DNA of 64,000 nt from Streptomyces griseoflavus (GCF_014649995.1 NZ_BMUC01000001.1:536313-600312), one strand, 5' to 3'; counted from the first letter of the stretch, positions 46,311-55,559 are shown. The notes: generated by a model not told the origin, from the sequence alone. Numbers and translations are program-made.

Positions 46311-47170
46311 TTCGTGTCGCGGCCCAGGCGGGAGGTGTACGGGAGCGCGCCGTCGGCGGTCACGCCCACCTCCAGGCGTCCGACCTTCTCGACCTCCATG
46401 GCGACCCGGTCGCCGCCCGCCAGTGGCCCGACGCCCTCCGGGGTGCCGGTGGCGATGACGTCGCCGGGCATGAGGGTCATCACGGAACTGGCGTACTCGA
46501 TGAGCCGCGGCACGCTGTAGATCATCAGGGAGGTCCGGCTGTGCTGGCGCTGCTCGCCGTTGACCCAGCAGCGCAGTTCGAGGTCGTCGGGGTCGCCGAC
46601 CTCGTCCTTGGTGACCACCCAGGGGCCGATCGGGGTGAAGGTGTCGAAGGACTTGCGGGTGGAACGGTCCTCGGTGGAGCGGATGGTGATGTCCAGGACG
46701 CAGGTGTAGCCGAAGACGTGGTCGAGCGCGTCGGCACGGCTGACGTTGCGGGCCCGCCTGCCGATCACGACGCCGAGTTCGGCCTCCTGGTCGGTGCGTA
46801 CGTCGCTGTAGGGGAGCCTGACGAGTTCGTCCGGACCGATGACGGAGGAGCCGGCCTTCAGGAACACGCCCCACTCGGCGATGGTGTTCGGGTTGTTCAT
46901 CTCGGCCACGTGCGCCCGGTAGTTGGCCGGCGCGCCGATGATCTTGTGCGGCCGGGGCAGCGGGGCGGACCAGGCCACCTTCTCCGGGTCGATCCGGGGG
47001 GCGGCGCGCAGCGCCGCCGGGGCGGTGACGTCGTCGAAGAGGTCCTGTTCCAGCAGCCGGTGCAGCGGGCCCTGCGGTGTGCCCGGGCCGGGGACCAGGT
47101 CCGTCACATCGATGACTTCCGTGTCCGTCGAGACCGCGAGGCGGTTCCCGTCGAAGACTCCAAGACGCAT
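46307..47170 (-). CDS. fumarylacetoacetate hydrolase-family protein
   Basis: 287 residues from ATG 47170 with GGAGGCGCGG upstream. FAH fold signatures: IIGAPANYRAHVAEM, VIGPDELVRLPYSDVRTDQE (metal Asp/Glu region, EAELGVVIGRRARNV), VFGYTCVLDIT, and the C-terminal MTLMPGDVIATGTPEGVGPL. Members hydrolyse acylpyruvates or decarboxylate oxo-diacids. With a gentisate-dioxygenase-like gene in the same block, fumarylpyruvate (or maleylpyruvate) hydrolysis is the most economical guess. Divergent from the SDR gene. Confidence 0.88.
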   Translation of the reverse strand: MRLGVFDGNRLAVSTDTEVIDVTDLVPGPGTPQGPLHRLLEQDLFDDVTAPAALRAAPRIDPEKVAWSAPLPRPHKIIGAPANYRAHVAEMNNPNTIAEWGVFLKAGSSVIGPDELVRLPYSDVRTDQEAELGVVIGRRARNVSRADALDHVFGYTCVLDITIRSTEDRSTRKSFDTFTPIGPWVVTKDEVGDPDDLELRCWVNGEQRQHSRTSLMIYSVPRLIEYASSVMTLMPGDVIATGTPEGVGPLAGGDRVAMEVEKVGRLEVGVTADGALPYTSRLGRDTK

Positions 47171-47259
47171 CCGCGCCTCCTTCTCTCGCGACCCTGAAAC
47201 GGTCGTCCGGCGACGGGGTGGCCGCGGGCCGGGGGACGGCGATGGCACCCCTCAAAAAT

Positions 47260-47279
47260 TCATCTGCTGATCAGAATGA
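47260..47279. promoter_or_regulatory. candidate operator 1, TCATCTG-n6-AGAATGA
   Basis: Imperfect inverted repeat of 7-6-7 geometry whose centre is the palindrome CTGATCAG. It shares half-site TCATC(C/T)G with the second site 163 bases away. Possible target of the cluster's GntR regulator or an unlinked one. Confidence 0.4.
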
Positions 47280-47422
47280 CTGGATGATAGGGGCGGCCGA
47301 CGGGGGTTGCAATGGTGCGGTCGAGGTCTTTTGGCCGACCGGAAAGGGGCTGGTGGGCCCTGGAAAAATGGTTGCTGCACACCCCTGGCGGGACCGTGGG
47401 GGGCCATGTACGTTGCAGCCAT

Positions 47423-47442
47423 TCATCCGGAGAAGCGGATGA
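47423..47442. promoter_or_regulatory. candidate operator 2, TCATCCG-n6-CGGATGA
   Basis: Perfect 7-bp inverted repeat with a six-base spacer, 98 bases upstream of the SDR start. Same geometry as the site at 47260, which strengthens the case that both are bound by one dimeric regulator. Confidence 0.5.
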
Positions 47443-47539
47443 CTGAATTTCTCTGCGGGTCGACGCGAGCCGCGGCGCGAGCCGTGTCGACCGCACCCAC
47501 CCGACCTCGTCCTTCCTTCCCTTCCAAGGGGGTGACCAC

Positions 47540-48301
47540 ATGCTGGAAAAATCCGGATTCGACGGCCTGGGAGTCGTCGTCACGGGAGCCGCCGCCGGGA
47601 TCGGCGCCGCGACCGCCGAAGTGCTCGGCGGACTCGGCGCGCACGTCCTGGCCGTCGACCTGGACGCCGACGGTCTGACGGAACTGGCCGGACGCCTGGC
47701 CGGCTCGGGTGCCGGCTGCACCGTCGTCGAGGCCGACCTCACCGAGCGGTCCGACGTGGAGCGGGTCTCCCGGGCGGTGGAGGAGTCCGGGGTCGTCGTC
47801 AAGGCGCTGGTCAACAACGTCGGGGCGAACAGCAGGCGTTCGATCCTGGACCTGGACCCGGAGCAGTGGGACCGGGACCTGGCCCGCAACCTCACCAGCG
47901 CCTACCTGCTCACCCGGGCCCTGCTGCCGGCGCTGCTCGCGGCGCCGCGCGGCGGGTCGGTCGTCAACGTCTCCTCGACGCACGCCCTCGCCGCCAACGC
48001 GGCGGCGCTGGGCTACGCCACCACCAAGTCCGGACTGCTGGGCTTCACCCGGCAGCTGGCCGCCGAGTACGCGGACCGGGGCCTGCGCGTCAACGCGGTC
48101 TGCCCCGGACTGACGATGACCAGGCGGATCGCCGACCGGGGCGTCACGGAACCGCAGGAACGCATGCGGGACCGGCTCCTCGGCAGAAGGTTCGCCGCAC
48201 CCGAGGAGGTCGCGAACGGCATCGCGTTCCTCGCCTCGGACGCCGCCTCGTACATCACCGGCGTGACCTTGCCGATCGACGGCGGCTTCACCGCCCGCTG
48301 A
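47540..48301 (+). CDS. SDR-family oxidoreductase
   Basis: 253 residues. TGAAAGIGAA near 16 (NAD(P) motif), NNVGAN near 92, catalytic Ser in VVNVSSTHAL, YATTKSG as YxxxK, C-terminal LPIDGGFTAR. First gene of the forward unit, 56 bases before the PhyH gene. It probably oxidises or reduces a hydroxylated intermediate produced by a neighbouring oxygenase. The reaction is not known. Confidence 0.88.
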   Translation: MLEKSGFDGLGVVVTGAAAGIGAATAEVLGGLGAHVLAVDLDADGLTELAGRLAGSGAGCTVVEADLTERSDVERVSRAVEESGVVVKALVNNVGANSRRSILDLDPEQWDRDLARNLTSAYLLTRALLPALLAAPRGGSVVNVSSTHALAANAAALGYATTKSGLLGFTRQLAAEYADRGLRVNAVCPGLTMTRRIADRGVTEPQERMRDRLLGRRFAAPEEVANGIAFLASDAASYITGVTLPIDGGFTAR

Positions 48302-48357
48302 CCGGGCGGATCCCCCCCGGCACAGCCGGAACCCAACCAGAGAGAGGTGTGTGTTCC

Positions 48358-49182
48358 ATGACCACAGCGACGACCGGGACCCTGTCACCCGGCCAGGTCG
48401 ACGGCTACCGCCGCGACGGCTTCCTGTTCCCGCTGGACGCCATGACGGCCGATCAGGCCGCGGCCTACCGGGCGAAGCTGGAGGCGTTCGAGGCCGAGTA
48501 CGGGGAACGCGGCTCGGCCATCCTGCGCTCGAAGGCCCATCTGGTGCTCCCCTGGGTCAACGAGCTGATCCGCCTCGAGCCCGTGCTGGACGCGGTCGAG
48601 AGCATCCTCGGCCCCGACCTCTACTGCTGGGGGTCCTCCTTCTTCATCAAGAACCCGCACCACCCCGGGTACGTGGCCTGGCACCAGGACGCCCCGTTCT
48701 CCAGCATTCCCAAGGGCGGGGAGATCATCACCGCCTGGATCGCACTGGCGCCCAGCATGGTGGAGAACGGCTGTCTGAAGGTGGTCGCCGGCACCCACAC
48801 CAAGGAGGCCGAGCACACGTTCAACAGCGACGACTCCAACATGCTCTCCCAGGGGCAGGAGATCGCCGTCGACGTGGACGAGGACGACGCCACCCTGATC
48901 CAGCTCCGGCCCGGCCAGTTCTCGCTGCACCACCAGTTCATCTTCCACGGCTCGGGGCCGAGCCACAGCGACGAGCGGCGCATCGGCATCGCCGTCCGCT
49001 ACATGAAGCCCTTCGAGCGCGAGGAGGAGGGCAACACCGACACCGCCACCCTGGTGCGCGGCAGCGACCCGTACGGGACCTTCCTCCCCGAGCCGGTGCC
49101 CACCGCCGACATGGCCCCCGAGTCCGTCGCCTACCTCGACGAGCAGCTGGTCAGCCGGCACGGAGACCGCTACCGCAAGTGA
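48358..49182 (+). CDS. phytanoyl-CoA dioxygenase (PhyH) family protein
   Basis: 274 residues. Non-haem iron, 2-oxoglutarate-dependent oxygenase fold. Fe ligands H109 and D111 (AWHQDAPF) and a distal His, probably H197 (FIFHGSG). 2-oxoglutarate-binding Arg in DERRIGIAVRY near 207. Asp, not Gly/Ala, occupies the carboxylate position, so it should hydroxylate rather than halogenate. AGAGAGG precedes ATG 48358. Members act on CoA esters, phosphonates, amino acids and ectoine. Confidence 0.87.
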   Translation: MTTATTGTLSPGQVDGYRRDGFLFPLDAMTADQAAAYRAKLEAFEAEYGERGSAILRSKAHLVLPWVNELIRLEPVLDAVESILGPDLYCWGSSFFIKNPHHPGYVAWHQDAPFSSIPKGGEIITAWIALAPSMVENGCLKVVAGTHTKEAEHTFNSDDSNMLSQGQEIAVDVDEDDATLIQLRPGQFSLHHQFIFHGSGPSHSDERRIGIAVRYMKPFEREEEGNTDTATLVRGSDPYGTFLPEPVPTADMAPESVAYLDEQLVSRHGDRYRK

Positions 49183-49373
49183 CCCGCCGGGCGGGGCCCG
49201 CGCCGCCGGGCGCGGCCCCGCCGCGATCGCCCCCCACTGCCCCCACTGCCCCACTGCCCCCCAGAGCGAGGGTGCCGGCCTCGTCCCGTGCGACGAGCAC
49301 GCCCGATCACGGCACGGCACCGAAAGACCGACACCGGCTGTGAAACAGCCTCGCGCGACGAGAGGTATAGAGC

Positions 49374-50423
49374 ATGAAGTACCGCCCGCACCGGACCGGT
49401 GTGCTCACCGTGGCCGTCCTCGCCTCCCTGGCCGTGCTGTCCGCCTGTGGAAAGGGCGGACCGGGGGTGAAGGCCGGCGAAGTGGCCGCCACCGGCGAGG
49501 CCCTGGCGGCCGCGGCCCAGAAGGAGGGCAAGGTCGTCTTCTACTGCTCCCTGACCCCCGCCTCGTGCGAAGCACTGGCCAAGGGGTTCGAGAAGGAGCA
49601 CCGGGGGATCTCCGTCAAGGTCCTCAGAGCGACCAGCCCCGACCTGTCGGCGCGGTACGCGACCGAGAAGAAGTCGGCGGCCGAGACCGCCGACGTCATC
49701 CTGCACGCCGACGTCCCGTTCATCCAGACGGCCCTGAAGGAAGGGCTCGTCACATCCTTCGAGGACGCCGGACTGCTGCCCGCCGACCACCCGGAGAAGT
49801 GGCTCCTCGACAGCGAGGGCATCACCGGCACGCCGTACATCGTCGACGCCCTCGGCATCGGCATCAACACCGACCTGGTGAAGCCCGAGGACCGCCCGAA
49901 GACCTGGGCCGACCTGGGCGACCCCAAGTGGAAGGGCAGGATGAACGGCCCGCACAAGGACGGCTCCGGCTACGCCACCTACTACGGCACCGTCGACGAC
50001 CACGTCGACGGCTTCCTGGAGAGCCTGAGCAAGCAGAAGATCTTCCCCGACCCCGGCGGCATGGTCAGCCTGACCGAGTCCCTGGCGGCCGGTCAGTACG
50101 CCATCCAGAGCGTCGCCAGCAAGGCCGCCATCGACAACGCCAAGGCCAAGGGCGCGCCGGTCGACATCGTCTTCCCGGAGCCCGGCGCCACCGGCCCCGC
50201 CTTCGCCTACACGCTCAACCCCGAACCCGGACACCCCAACGCCCAGAAGCTGTTCGCCGGATACGTCCTGTCCGAGAAGGCCGGCCAGGCCCTGCACGGC
50301 GCCAACAGCGCCATCGCCACGCCCCAGGTGGAGACCGACTTCGCGCTCCTGCACCCCAACCTGGAGTACTACCGGCCCGCCAAGGTCGAAGAGGTCGCCA
50401 AGATCCTCAACGGCGGCAGGTGA
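49374..50423 (+). CDS. ABC transporter substrate-binding lipoprotein (FbpA/AfuA-like)
   Basis: 349 residues. Signal peptide ending in lipobox LSAC (Cys25). Solute-binding protein of the ferric/spermidine/2-aminoethylphosphonate (SBP_bac_6/8) type: KEGKVVFYCSLTPASCEALA, ADVILHADVPFIQTALKEGL, and the hinge region WADLGDPKWKGRMNGP, characteristic of the group. It lacks the paired Tyr ligands I would want for iron binding, so an organic anion is equally possible. Followed closely by permease and ATPase genes. Confidence 0.87.
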   Translation: MKYRPHRTGVLTVAVLASLAVLSACGKGGPGVKAGEVAATGEALAAAAQKEGKVVFYCSLTPASCEALAKGFEKEHRGISVKVLRATSPDLSARYATEKKSAAETADVILHADVPFIQTALKEGLVTSFEDAGLLPADHPEKWLLDSEGITGTPYIVDALGIGINTDLVKPEDRPKTWADLGDPKWKGRMNGPHKDGSGYATYYGTVDDHVDGFLESLSKQKIFPDPGGMVSLTESLAAGQYAIQSVASKAAIDNAKAKGAPVDIVFPEPGATGPAFAYTLNPEPGHPNAQKLFAGYVLSEKAGQALHGANSAIATPQVETDFALLHPNLEYYRPAKVEEVAKILNGGR

Positions 50424-50431
50424 GCGACGGC

Positions 50432-52204
50432 ATGAGCGAGAACTCCGTCATCGACACCGAGCGCGCCCCCGCGCCCGCCGGCCCGCCACGCCCCCCGCGC
50501 CGCGGCGCCTCCCCCACCGCGTTCCGCCTCGTCGTGCTGCTGGTGGCGGCCGGGGTGGCGCTGCTGATCGGCTACCCCCTGGTACGCATCGTGCTCGGCC
50601 TGGTGTGGGTGGACGGCACGCTGACCTTCTCGGCCGTCTCCGAGACCCTGGCGCTGCCCGGCCTGGGGGAGACCCTGCTCGACACGTTCGTCGTGGTCGG
50701 CAGCGCCGTCGTCCTGGCCCTGGTCATCGGTTCGGTCTTCGCCTGGCTCAACGAGCGGACCGACGCCCGGATGGGCGTCCTCACCGATGTGCTCCCCGTC
50801 GTCAACTTCCTGATGCCCGGGATCGCGACGGCGGTGGGCTGGCTGCTGCTGCTGTCCTCGGACGCCGGGTACGTCAACAAGGTCATCCGCTCCGTGGCCA
50901 ACGGGGTGTTCGGGGCGAACCTGACCTCCGGCCCGTTCAGCGCCAACTCCTGGTACACCGTCATCGGCGTCTACACCCTCACCCTGGTCCCGTTCGTCTA
51001 CCTGGTGGTGTCGGCGGGACTGCGCAACCTGGACTCCCGGCTGGAGGAGCAGTCCCGGATGTGCGGGGCCGGTGTGGTCACGACCCTGCTGCGGGTGACG
51101 CTTCCGGCGCTGCGCCCCAGCCTGCTCAGCGCGGCCTTCCTGGCCGTGTGGTTCGGTTTCGCGGTCTTCTCGGTGCCGGTGGTGCTCGCCGAGCCGGCGG
51201 GCATCCGGATGCTGTCGGTGGAGATCGTCCACCTGCTCACCTCCTCCTACCCGCCCCAGACCGGCGCGGCCATCGGGCTCAGCAGCCTGGAACTGGTCGT
51301 GCTGGGCGTGATCTGGCTGCTGCAGCAGCGGTCGCTGCGCGGCGGCCGTACGGCGGTCATGGGCGGCAAGGGAGCGGGCACCGAGCGCATCCCGCTGGGC
51401 CGGCTGCGCGGGGTGGCACGGGCGGCGATGCTGCTCTACCTGTTCTGCGCCGTGGTCCTGCCCGTGGGCGCGCTGACCCTGGTCACGCTCAACGGCTACT
51501 GGGGCACCCCCTCCTGGGAGAACTTCGGCCTGAGCTCCTTCTGGTCGATCCTCACCGACCCCGCCAACCAGCAGGCGATCGTCAACAGCCTCCTGTTCTC
51601 CCTGATCACCGCGACGGTCGCGGTGATGATCGGCGGCGGCATCGCCTGGCTGTCGGTCCACTCCCCGGGCGCCGTCGCGAAGGCCGCCGCGGCCGTCTCC
51701 AAGGTGCCGGCCGCCATCCCGCCGGTCGTCGTCGCCGTGGGCATGGTGCTGGCCTTCGCCGGAGAACCGTTCTTCCTCGGCGGCACCGCCCTCATCCTGC
51801 TGGCGGGCTTCCTGGTGGTCGCGATGCCGGAGGCGTCCATCACCTCGGAAGCCGCGGTCGGCCAGGTCGGTACGGAGCTGGGGCAGGCGTCCGCGCTCTC
51901 CGGCGCCTCCCAGGGACGCACCTTCCGCTCCGTCTACCTCCCCCTGATGCTGCCGGGGCTGGCCGCGGGCTGGACGCTGATCTTCGTCCGGATCATGGCG
52001 GACGTCGAGGCCTCGGCCCTCCTGGCGAGCACCGGGACACCGGTGATCGGCTTCCAGCTCCTGGCCCTGTTCGAAGGAGGGGGCGGATACGCCGAACTGG
52101 CGGCCCTCGCCCTGTTCGTGTCCCTCGTCTCCATGCTGATGGTGGCGGTGGTCCTGAGCGCCACCTCGATGTGGCAGGCACGCAGAAACCGTCAACAGTC
52201 CTAG
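50432..52204 (+). CDS. ABC transporter permease (FbpB-like, double module)
   Basis: 590 residues from ATG 50432; GTG 50420, overlapping the previous stop as GTGA, is an alternative. About twelve hydrophobic segments in two permease modules, each with an EAA-type loop (LEEQSRMCGAGVVTTLLRVT in the first; TELGQASALSGASQGRTFRS in the second). A single fused chain is normal for FbpB-type importers. Partner of the adjacent lipoprotein and ATPase. Confidence 0.9.
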   Translation: MSENSVIDTERAPAPAGPPRPPRRGASPTAFRLVVLLVAAGVALLIGYPLVRIVLGLVWVDGTLTFSAVSETLALPGLGETLLDTFVVVGSAVVLALVIGSVFAWLNERTDARMGVLTDVLPVVNFLMPGIATAVGWLLLLSSDAGYVNKVIRSVANGVFGANLTSGPFSANSWYTVIGVYTLTLVPFVYLVVSAGLRNLDSRLEEQSRMCGAGVVTTLLRVTLPALRPSLLSAAFLAVWFGFAVFSVPVVLAEPAGIRMLSVEIVHLLTSSYPPQTGAAIGLSSLELVVLGVIWLLQQRSLRGGRTAVMGGKGAGTERIPLGRLRGVARAAMLLYLFCAVVLPVGALTLVTLNGYWGTPSWENFGLSSFWSILTDPANQQAIVNSLLFSLITATVAVMIGGGIAWLSVHSPGAVAKAAAAVSKVPAAIPPVVVAVGMVLAFAGEPFFLGGTALILLAGFLVVAMPEASITSEAAVGQVGTELGQASALSGASQGRTFRSVYLPLMLPGLAAGWTLIFVRIMADVEASALLASTGTPVIGFQLLALFEGGGGYAELAALALFVSLVSMLMVAVVLSATSMWQARRNRQQS

Positions 52205-52217
52205 AAGGAGAGCCGCC

Positions 52218-53408
52218 ATGGCGAACGTCGTATCCCTGGACGCGGGAGACGTCACGGCCCGCGAGGCCACCGCGCACCCTCCGGCACCGGCCGCTTCGGA
52301 GCCGGCGCTCAGGATCAGGGGCGTGCGCAAGATGTACCGCCGCAGCGACGGGCAGTCCGTGCCCGCCGTCGACGACACCACCCTGGACATCCACGAGGGT
52401 GAGGTGCTGGTGCTGCTCGGCGCCAGCGGCTGCGGGAAGAGCACCTTCCTGCGGTGCATCGCCGGTCTGGAGAAGCCCGACGCCGGAAGCATCGAGAGCC
52501 GCGGGAAGATCCTCTCCTCCGCCGAGGACGGTGTCTTCGTCCCGCCCGAGCAGCGCGACGTCAGCATGATCTTCCAGTCGTACGCCCTGTGGCCGCACAT
52601 GACCATCTTCAAGAACGTCGCCTACCCGCTGACCACCGGCCACCACAAGGGCCTGACCCGGGAACAGATCCGGGAACGGGTCATGGGCGTGCTGGAGATG
52701 ATGGGCATCGCCCACCTCGCGGAACAGCACCCCGCGCAGATCAGCGGCGGGCAGCAGCAGCGCGTCGCGCTGGCCCGGGCCCTGGTCAAGGACTCCGGCA
52801 TCGTCCTGTTCGACGAACCGCTGTCCAACGTCGACGCCCGGGTGCGCGACCAGTTGCGCGCCGAGATCCGGGAGATGCAGAAGCGCCTGGGCTTCACCGC
52901 GGTCTACGTCACCCACGACCAGGAGGAGGCGATCGGGATGGCCGACCGTATCGCCGTCATCGACCACGGGGTCGTGGCCCACGTCGCCACCCCGCGCGAG
53001 GTCTACCTCAAGCCGGCCAACCTCCGGGTGGCGCGGTTCATCGGCAAGCTCAACGAGGTGGAGGGCACGGTCACGGCCGTCCGGGACGACGGCAGCGTCA
53101 CGGTCGCCACCGCCCTGGGCGAGATCGAGGCCGCCGGCGGGCAGGACGGCCTGCGCGCCGGGCAGGAGATCGCGGCGGTCTGGCGGCCCGACCGCACGGT
53201 CCTGAACGGCCCCGCCGGCGGCGGGAACGACTGGCCGGGCACGGTGCGGACCTCGGAGTTCTACGGCTCCTTCACCGACAGCCGGATCACCCTGGGGGAC
53301 CAGGGCCAGGAGGTCATGCACTGGGCGACGGGGGACGTGCCCCTGGAGACGGGCGGCTCCGTGCGGCTCTCGGTCGCGCCGTCCGACGTCAGGGTGCTGG
53401 CACGGTAG
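52218..53408 (+). CDS. ABC transporter ATP-binding protein (FbpC/PotA-like)
   Basis: 396 residues. Walker A GASGCGKST at 68-76, Q-loop in VSMIFQSYALWPHMT, signature ISGGQQQRVALARAL, Walker B GIVLFDEPLSNVD, H-loop VYVTHDQEE. The C-terminal TOBE-type regulatory domain spans about 290-396. AGAAGGAGAGCCGCC ribosome region precedes ATG. Energises the importer; last gene of the transport unit before the GntR regulator. Confidence 0.93.
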   Translation: MANVVSLDAGDVTAREATAHPPAPAASEPALRIRGVRKMYRRSDGQSVPAVDDTTLDIHEGEVLVLLGASGCGKSTFLRCIAGLEKPDAGSIESRGKILSSAEDGVFVPPEQRDVSMIFQSYALWPHMTIFKNVAYPLTTGHHKGLTREQIRERVMGVLEMMGIAHLAEQHPAQISGGQQQRVALARALVKDSGIVLFDEPLSNVDARVRDQLRAEIREMQKRLGFTAVYVTHDQEEAIGMADRIAVIDHGVVAHVATPREVYLKPANLRVARFIGKLNEVEGTVTAVRDDGSVTVATALGEIEAAGGQDGLRAGQEIAAVWRPDRTVLNGPAGGGNDWPGTVRTSEFYGSFTDSRITLGDQGQEVMHWATGDVPLETGGSVRLSVAPSDVRVLAR

Positions 53409-53471
53409 CCGGGGCGCCGGGCCGCCGGCGTACCGGACGGAAGCGGCCTCCCCTTCCCCGACGCCCGCCGG

Positions 53472-53534
53472 GGAAATTCCGTCCACCCGGTGCCGGATTA
53501 TCCGGCTGTTAATATGCAGGGTTGGAATTTTCCG
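53472..53534 (+). promoter_or_regulatory. candidate GntR promoter/operator region
   Basis: Contains related palindromic elements GGAAATTCCG (53472-53481) and GGAATTTTCCG (53524-53534), plus the perfect inverted repeat GCCGGA-TTA-TCCGGC (53492-53506). A -10-like TAATAT lies at 53510-53515. The region is AT-rich for this genome and lies 16 bases upstream of the regulator gene, suggesting autoregulation. A similar CCGAATTCCGG occurs at 54359-54369 before the cupin gene. Confidence 0.4.
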
Positions 53535-53549
53535 TGACCTCCTAGGGGA

Positions 53550-54311
53550 ATGATGCAGCACACGCCACCCCCCGCTCCTCTGTATCAGCGAGTATTCGGG
53601 GTGATCTACCAGCGGATCCGGCTGGGTGACTACCCGGCGGGAGAGGCCCTGCCCACCGAGGACCGGCTCGTCGCCGAGTTCTCGGTGAGCAAGGCGACCA
53701 TCCGCAAGGCCGTGGACGAGCTCATCGCCCGCGGGCTGGTATATCGCCGGCAGGGGAAAGGCACGTTCGTGTACGGGGACGCGGAAGAGAAGATCGGAAG
53801 TGTCTTCCGGGGGTCCCTGCTCGACCTCATCTCCGGCACGCCGCGCATGCCGCTGCACGACGTGGGGGTGGAGATCGGGGTCCGGTTCCCCGCCTCGGTC
53901 CGGGCGGCCCTCGGCACCGGGCGGGAGACCGGCAACGTCGTCTGGAACCGGCGCACCGCCGGCGGCACGGTGTTCGTCTACTCGACGCACTATCTCGCCC
54001 CGGAGATCGAGCACTACGCACGGGAGCCCCGGCTGCGCACCGAGGGGCTGCTGGCGGTGCTGCACAGCGACGGGGTGGCCATGGAGGGCGCCGAGCAGCG
54101 GGTCTCGGCGCAGCTGGCGGACACCGAGGTGGCCGAACGGCTGGAGACGGAGCTGGGCGCCCCGGTGCTGTTCGCCCAGCGGATCCTGCGCTCCGCGGAC
54201 GGCCCCATCGACGTGCTGCACAGCTGGTACCGCGGCGACCTGTACGAATGGCTCTCCCGCCTGGACATCAGAAGTGACGGAGGCGTCGTGATGGCCCCCG
54301 AGGAAAGCTGA
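53550..54311 (+). CDS. GntR-family regulator, HutC/UTRA type
   Basis: 253 residues from ATG 53550 (or 53553). Winged helix at about 10-75: LYQRVFGVIYQRIRLGDYPA, LPTEDRLVAEFSVSKATIRK, then RGLVYRRQGKGTFV. UTRA ligand domain from about 95 (VVWNRRTAGGTVFVYSTHYL ... IDVLHSWYRGDLYEWLSRL). Probably senses the catabolic substrate or an intermediate and controls the flanking transport and degradation genes. UTRA regulators usually act as repressors relieved by ligand. Confidence 0.9.
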   Translation: MMQHTPPPAPLYQRVFGVIYQRIRLGDYPAGEALPTEDRLVAEFSVSKATIRKAVDELIARGLVYRRQGKGTFVYGDAEEKIGSVFRGSLLDLISGTPRMPLHDVGVEIGVRFPASVRAALGTGRETGNVVWNRRTAGGTVFVYSTHYLAPEIEHYAREPRLRTEGLLAVLHSDGVAMEGAEQRVSAQLADTEVAERLETELGAPVLFAQRILRSADGPIDVLHSWYRGDLYEWLSRLDIRSDGGVVMAPEES

Positions 54312-54468
54312 GACCGTGCGGGCCGAATAACGCAGAAATGAAAGGGAGCGCACCGCTTCCGAATTCCGGGGAAGGGTGCGCCGGACGAACACTGCCTTTT
54401 TCCGGTGATGTCGGCGCTTTTCCCGAGGATTCGGCGCCGGATGTTCGAAGCGGAGGAACGGAGAGAAA

Positions 54469-55530
54469 ATGACGACGGTGGAGAATCGGACCGGTTCCGT
54501 GACGGATTCCGGGACCGACGCCCGCGCGGACTTCTACGAAAGGCTGGCCGGGGCGCACGTGGTGCCGCTGTGGCGGGTCCCGGGCACGGACGCCCCGGAG
54601 CCCGAACCGGCCGAGGTCGCGCACGTGTGGCGCTGGCGGGAACTGATCCCCCTCATGGAGGAGGCGGGCCGCAGCATCGACCTGGGCAGTGAGGCGGAGC
54701 GCCGCGCGCTCAACGGCGTCAACCCCGCCCGCCGGTGGGGCACGACGCACACCATGGTCGCCGGCTACCAGCTGGTCCTGCCCGGCGAGGAGGCCACCGC
54801 GCACCGGCACACCCCCGCCGCGGTCCGGCTGATGCTGGCCGGCCGCGGGCACACCACCGTCGAGGGCGAGCCGGTCCTGATGGAGCCCGGCGACCTGGTC
54901 CTCACCCCCGGATGGAACTGGCACGACCACCGCAACGCGGGCGACGAGCCCATGATCTGGCTCGACGGCCTCGACGTGCCCTTCGTCCGCGGCCTCAACG
55001 CCCAGTTCTACGAGGACTTCGAGGACAAGCGGATGCAGCCCCCGCGGGTCGCCGAGGACGACAGCGTGGCGCGGTACGGCGCGGGCATCGTGCCGGCCGG
55101 GCCGCGGACCGGCCGGGCGCACTCGCCCCTGATGAAGTACTCCTACGCCGCCACCCTGGAGAGCCTGGAGCGGCTGCGGGAGTCGGAGGGCGACCCGGAG
55201 CACGGCGTCACGGTCGAGTACACCGACCCGCAGACCGGCGGCCCGGTCATGCCCACCCTGGGCTGTTCCGCCCAGCTGCTGCCCGCCGGGCGCCGCACCC
55301 GCCGCCGCCGGCACACCTCCAGCACGGTGTACTGCGTCACCCGCGGCTCGGGCCACAGCGTGATCGGCGGCCGGCGCTACGACTGGGAGCGCAACGACTT
55401 CTTCGTCGTCCCCTCCTGGACCTGGTACGAGCACGTCGCGGCGGACGCGGGGCCGGACGTCACCCTGTTCGCCATGAGCGACCGGCCGATGCTCGAACCC
55501 TTCGGCCTGTACCGCGAACAGGCCGCCTGA
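54469..55530 (+). CDS. gentisate 1,2-dioxygenase-like double-cupin protein
   Basis: 353 residues. Two cupin domains. The first carries the iron ligands H112 and H114 (EATAHRHTPAAVRLML) and H154 (GWNWHDHRN), with AGRGHTTVEGE. The second (TRRRRHTSSTVYCVTRGSGH, then NDFFVVPSWTWYEHV) keeps His residues but is less canonical. Family members cleave gentisate, salicylate or 1-hydroxy-2-naphthoate rings extradiol-style to oxo-acids. First gene of a tight four-gene unit. Gentisate is favoured by the FAD monooxygenase and FAH neighbours. Confidence 0.86.
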   Translation: MTTVENRTGSVTDSGTDARADFYERLAGAHVVPLWRVPGTDAPEPEPAEVAHVWRWRELIPLMEEAGRSIDLGSEAERRALNGVNPARRWGTTHTMVAGYQLVLPGEEATAHRHTPAAVRLMLAGRGHTTVEGEPVLMEPGDLVLTPGWNWHDHRNAGDEPMIWLDGLDVPFVRGLNAQFYEDFEDKRMQPPRVAEDDSVARYGAGIVPAGPRTGRAHSPLMKYSYAATLESLERLRESEGDPEHGVTVEYTDPQTGGPVMPTLGCSAQLLPAGRRTRRRRHTSSTVYCVTRGSGHSVIGGRRYDWERNDFFVVPSWTWYEHVAADAGPDVTLFAMSDRPMLEPFGLYREQAA

Positions 55531-55559
55531 CCATGACGACGCGAAGGAGGGAGGCCCCC

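Larger units (their letters stand above)
47171..47539. promoter_or_regulatory. 369-base divergent promoter region of the catabolic block
   Basis: No gene seen. It separates the FAH/MFS unit (minus) from the SDR/PhyH unit (plus) and is noticeably more AT-rich than its surroundings between 47250 and 47460. Two 20-base inverted repeats of related sequence lie here. The ribosome site AAGGGGGTGA precedes ATG 47540. Confidence 0.6.
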
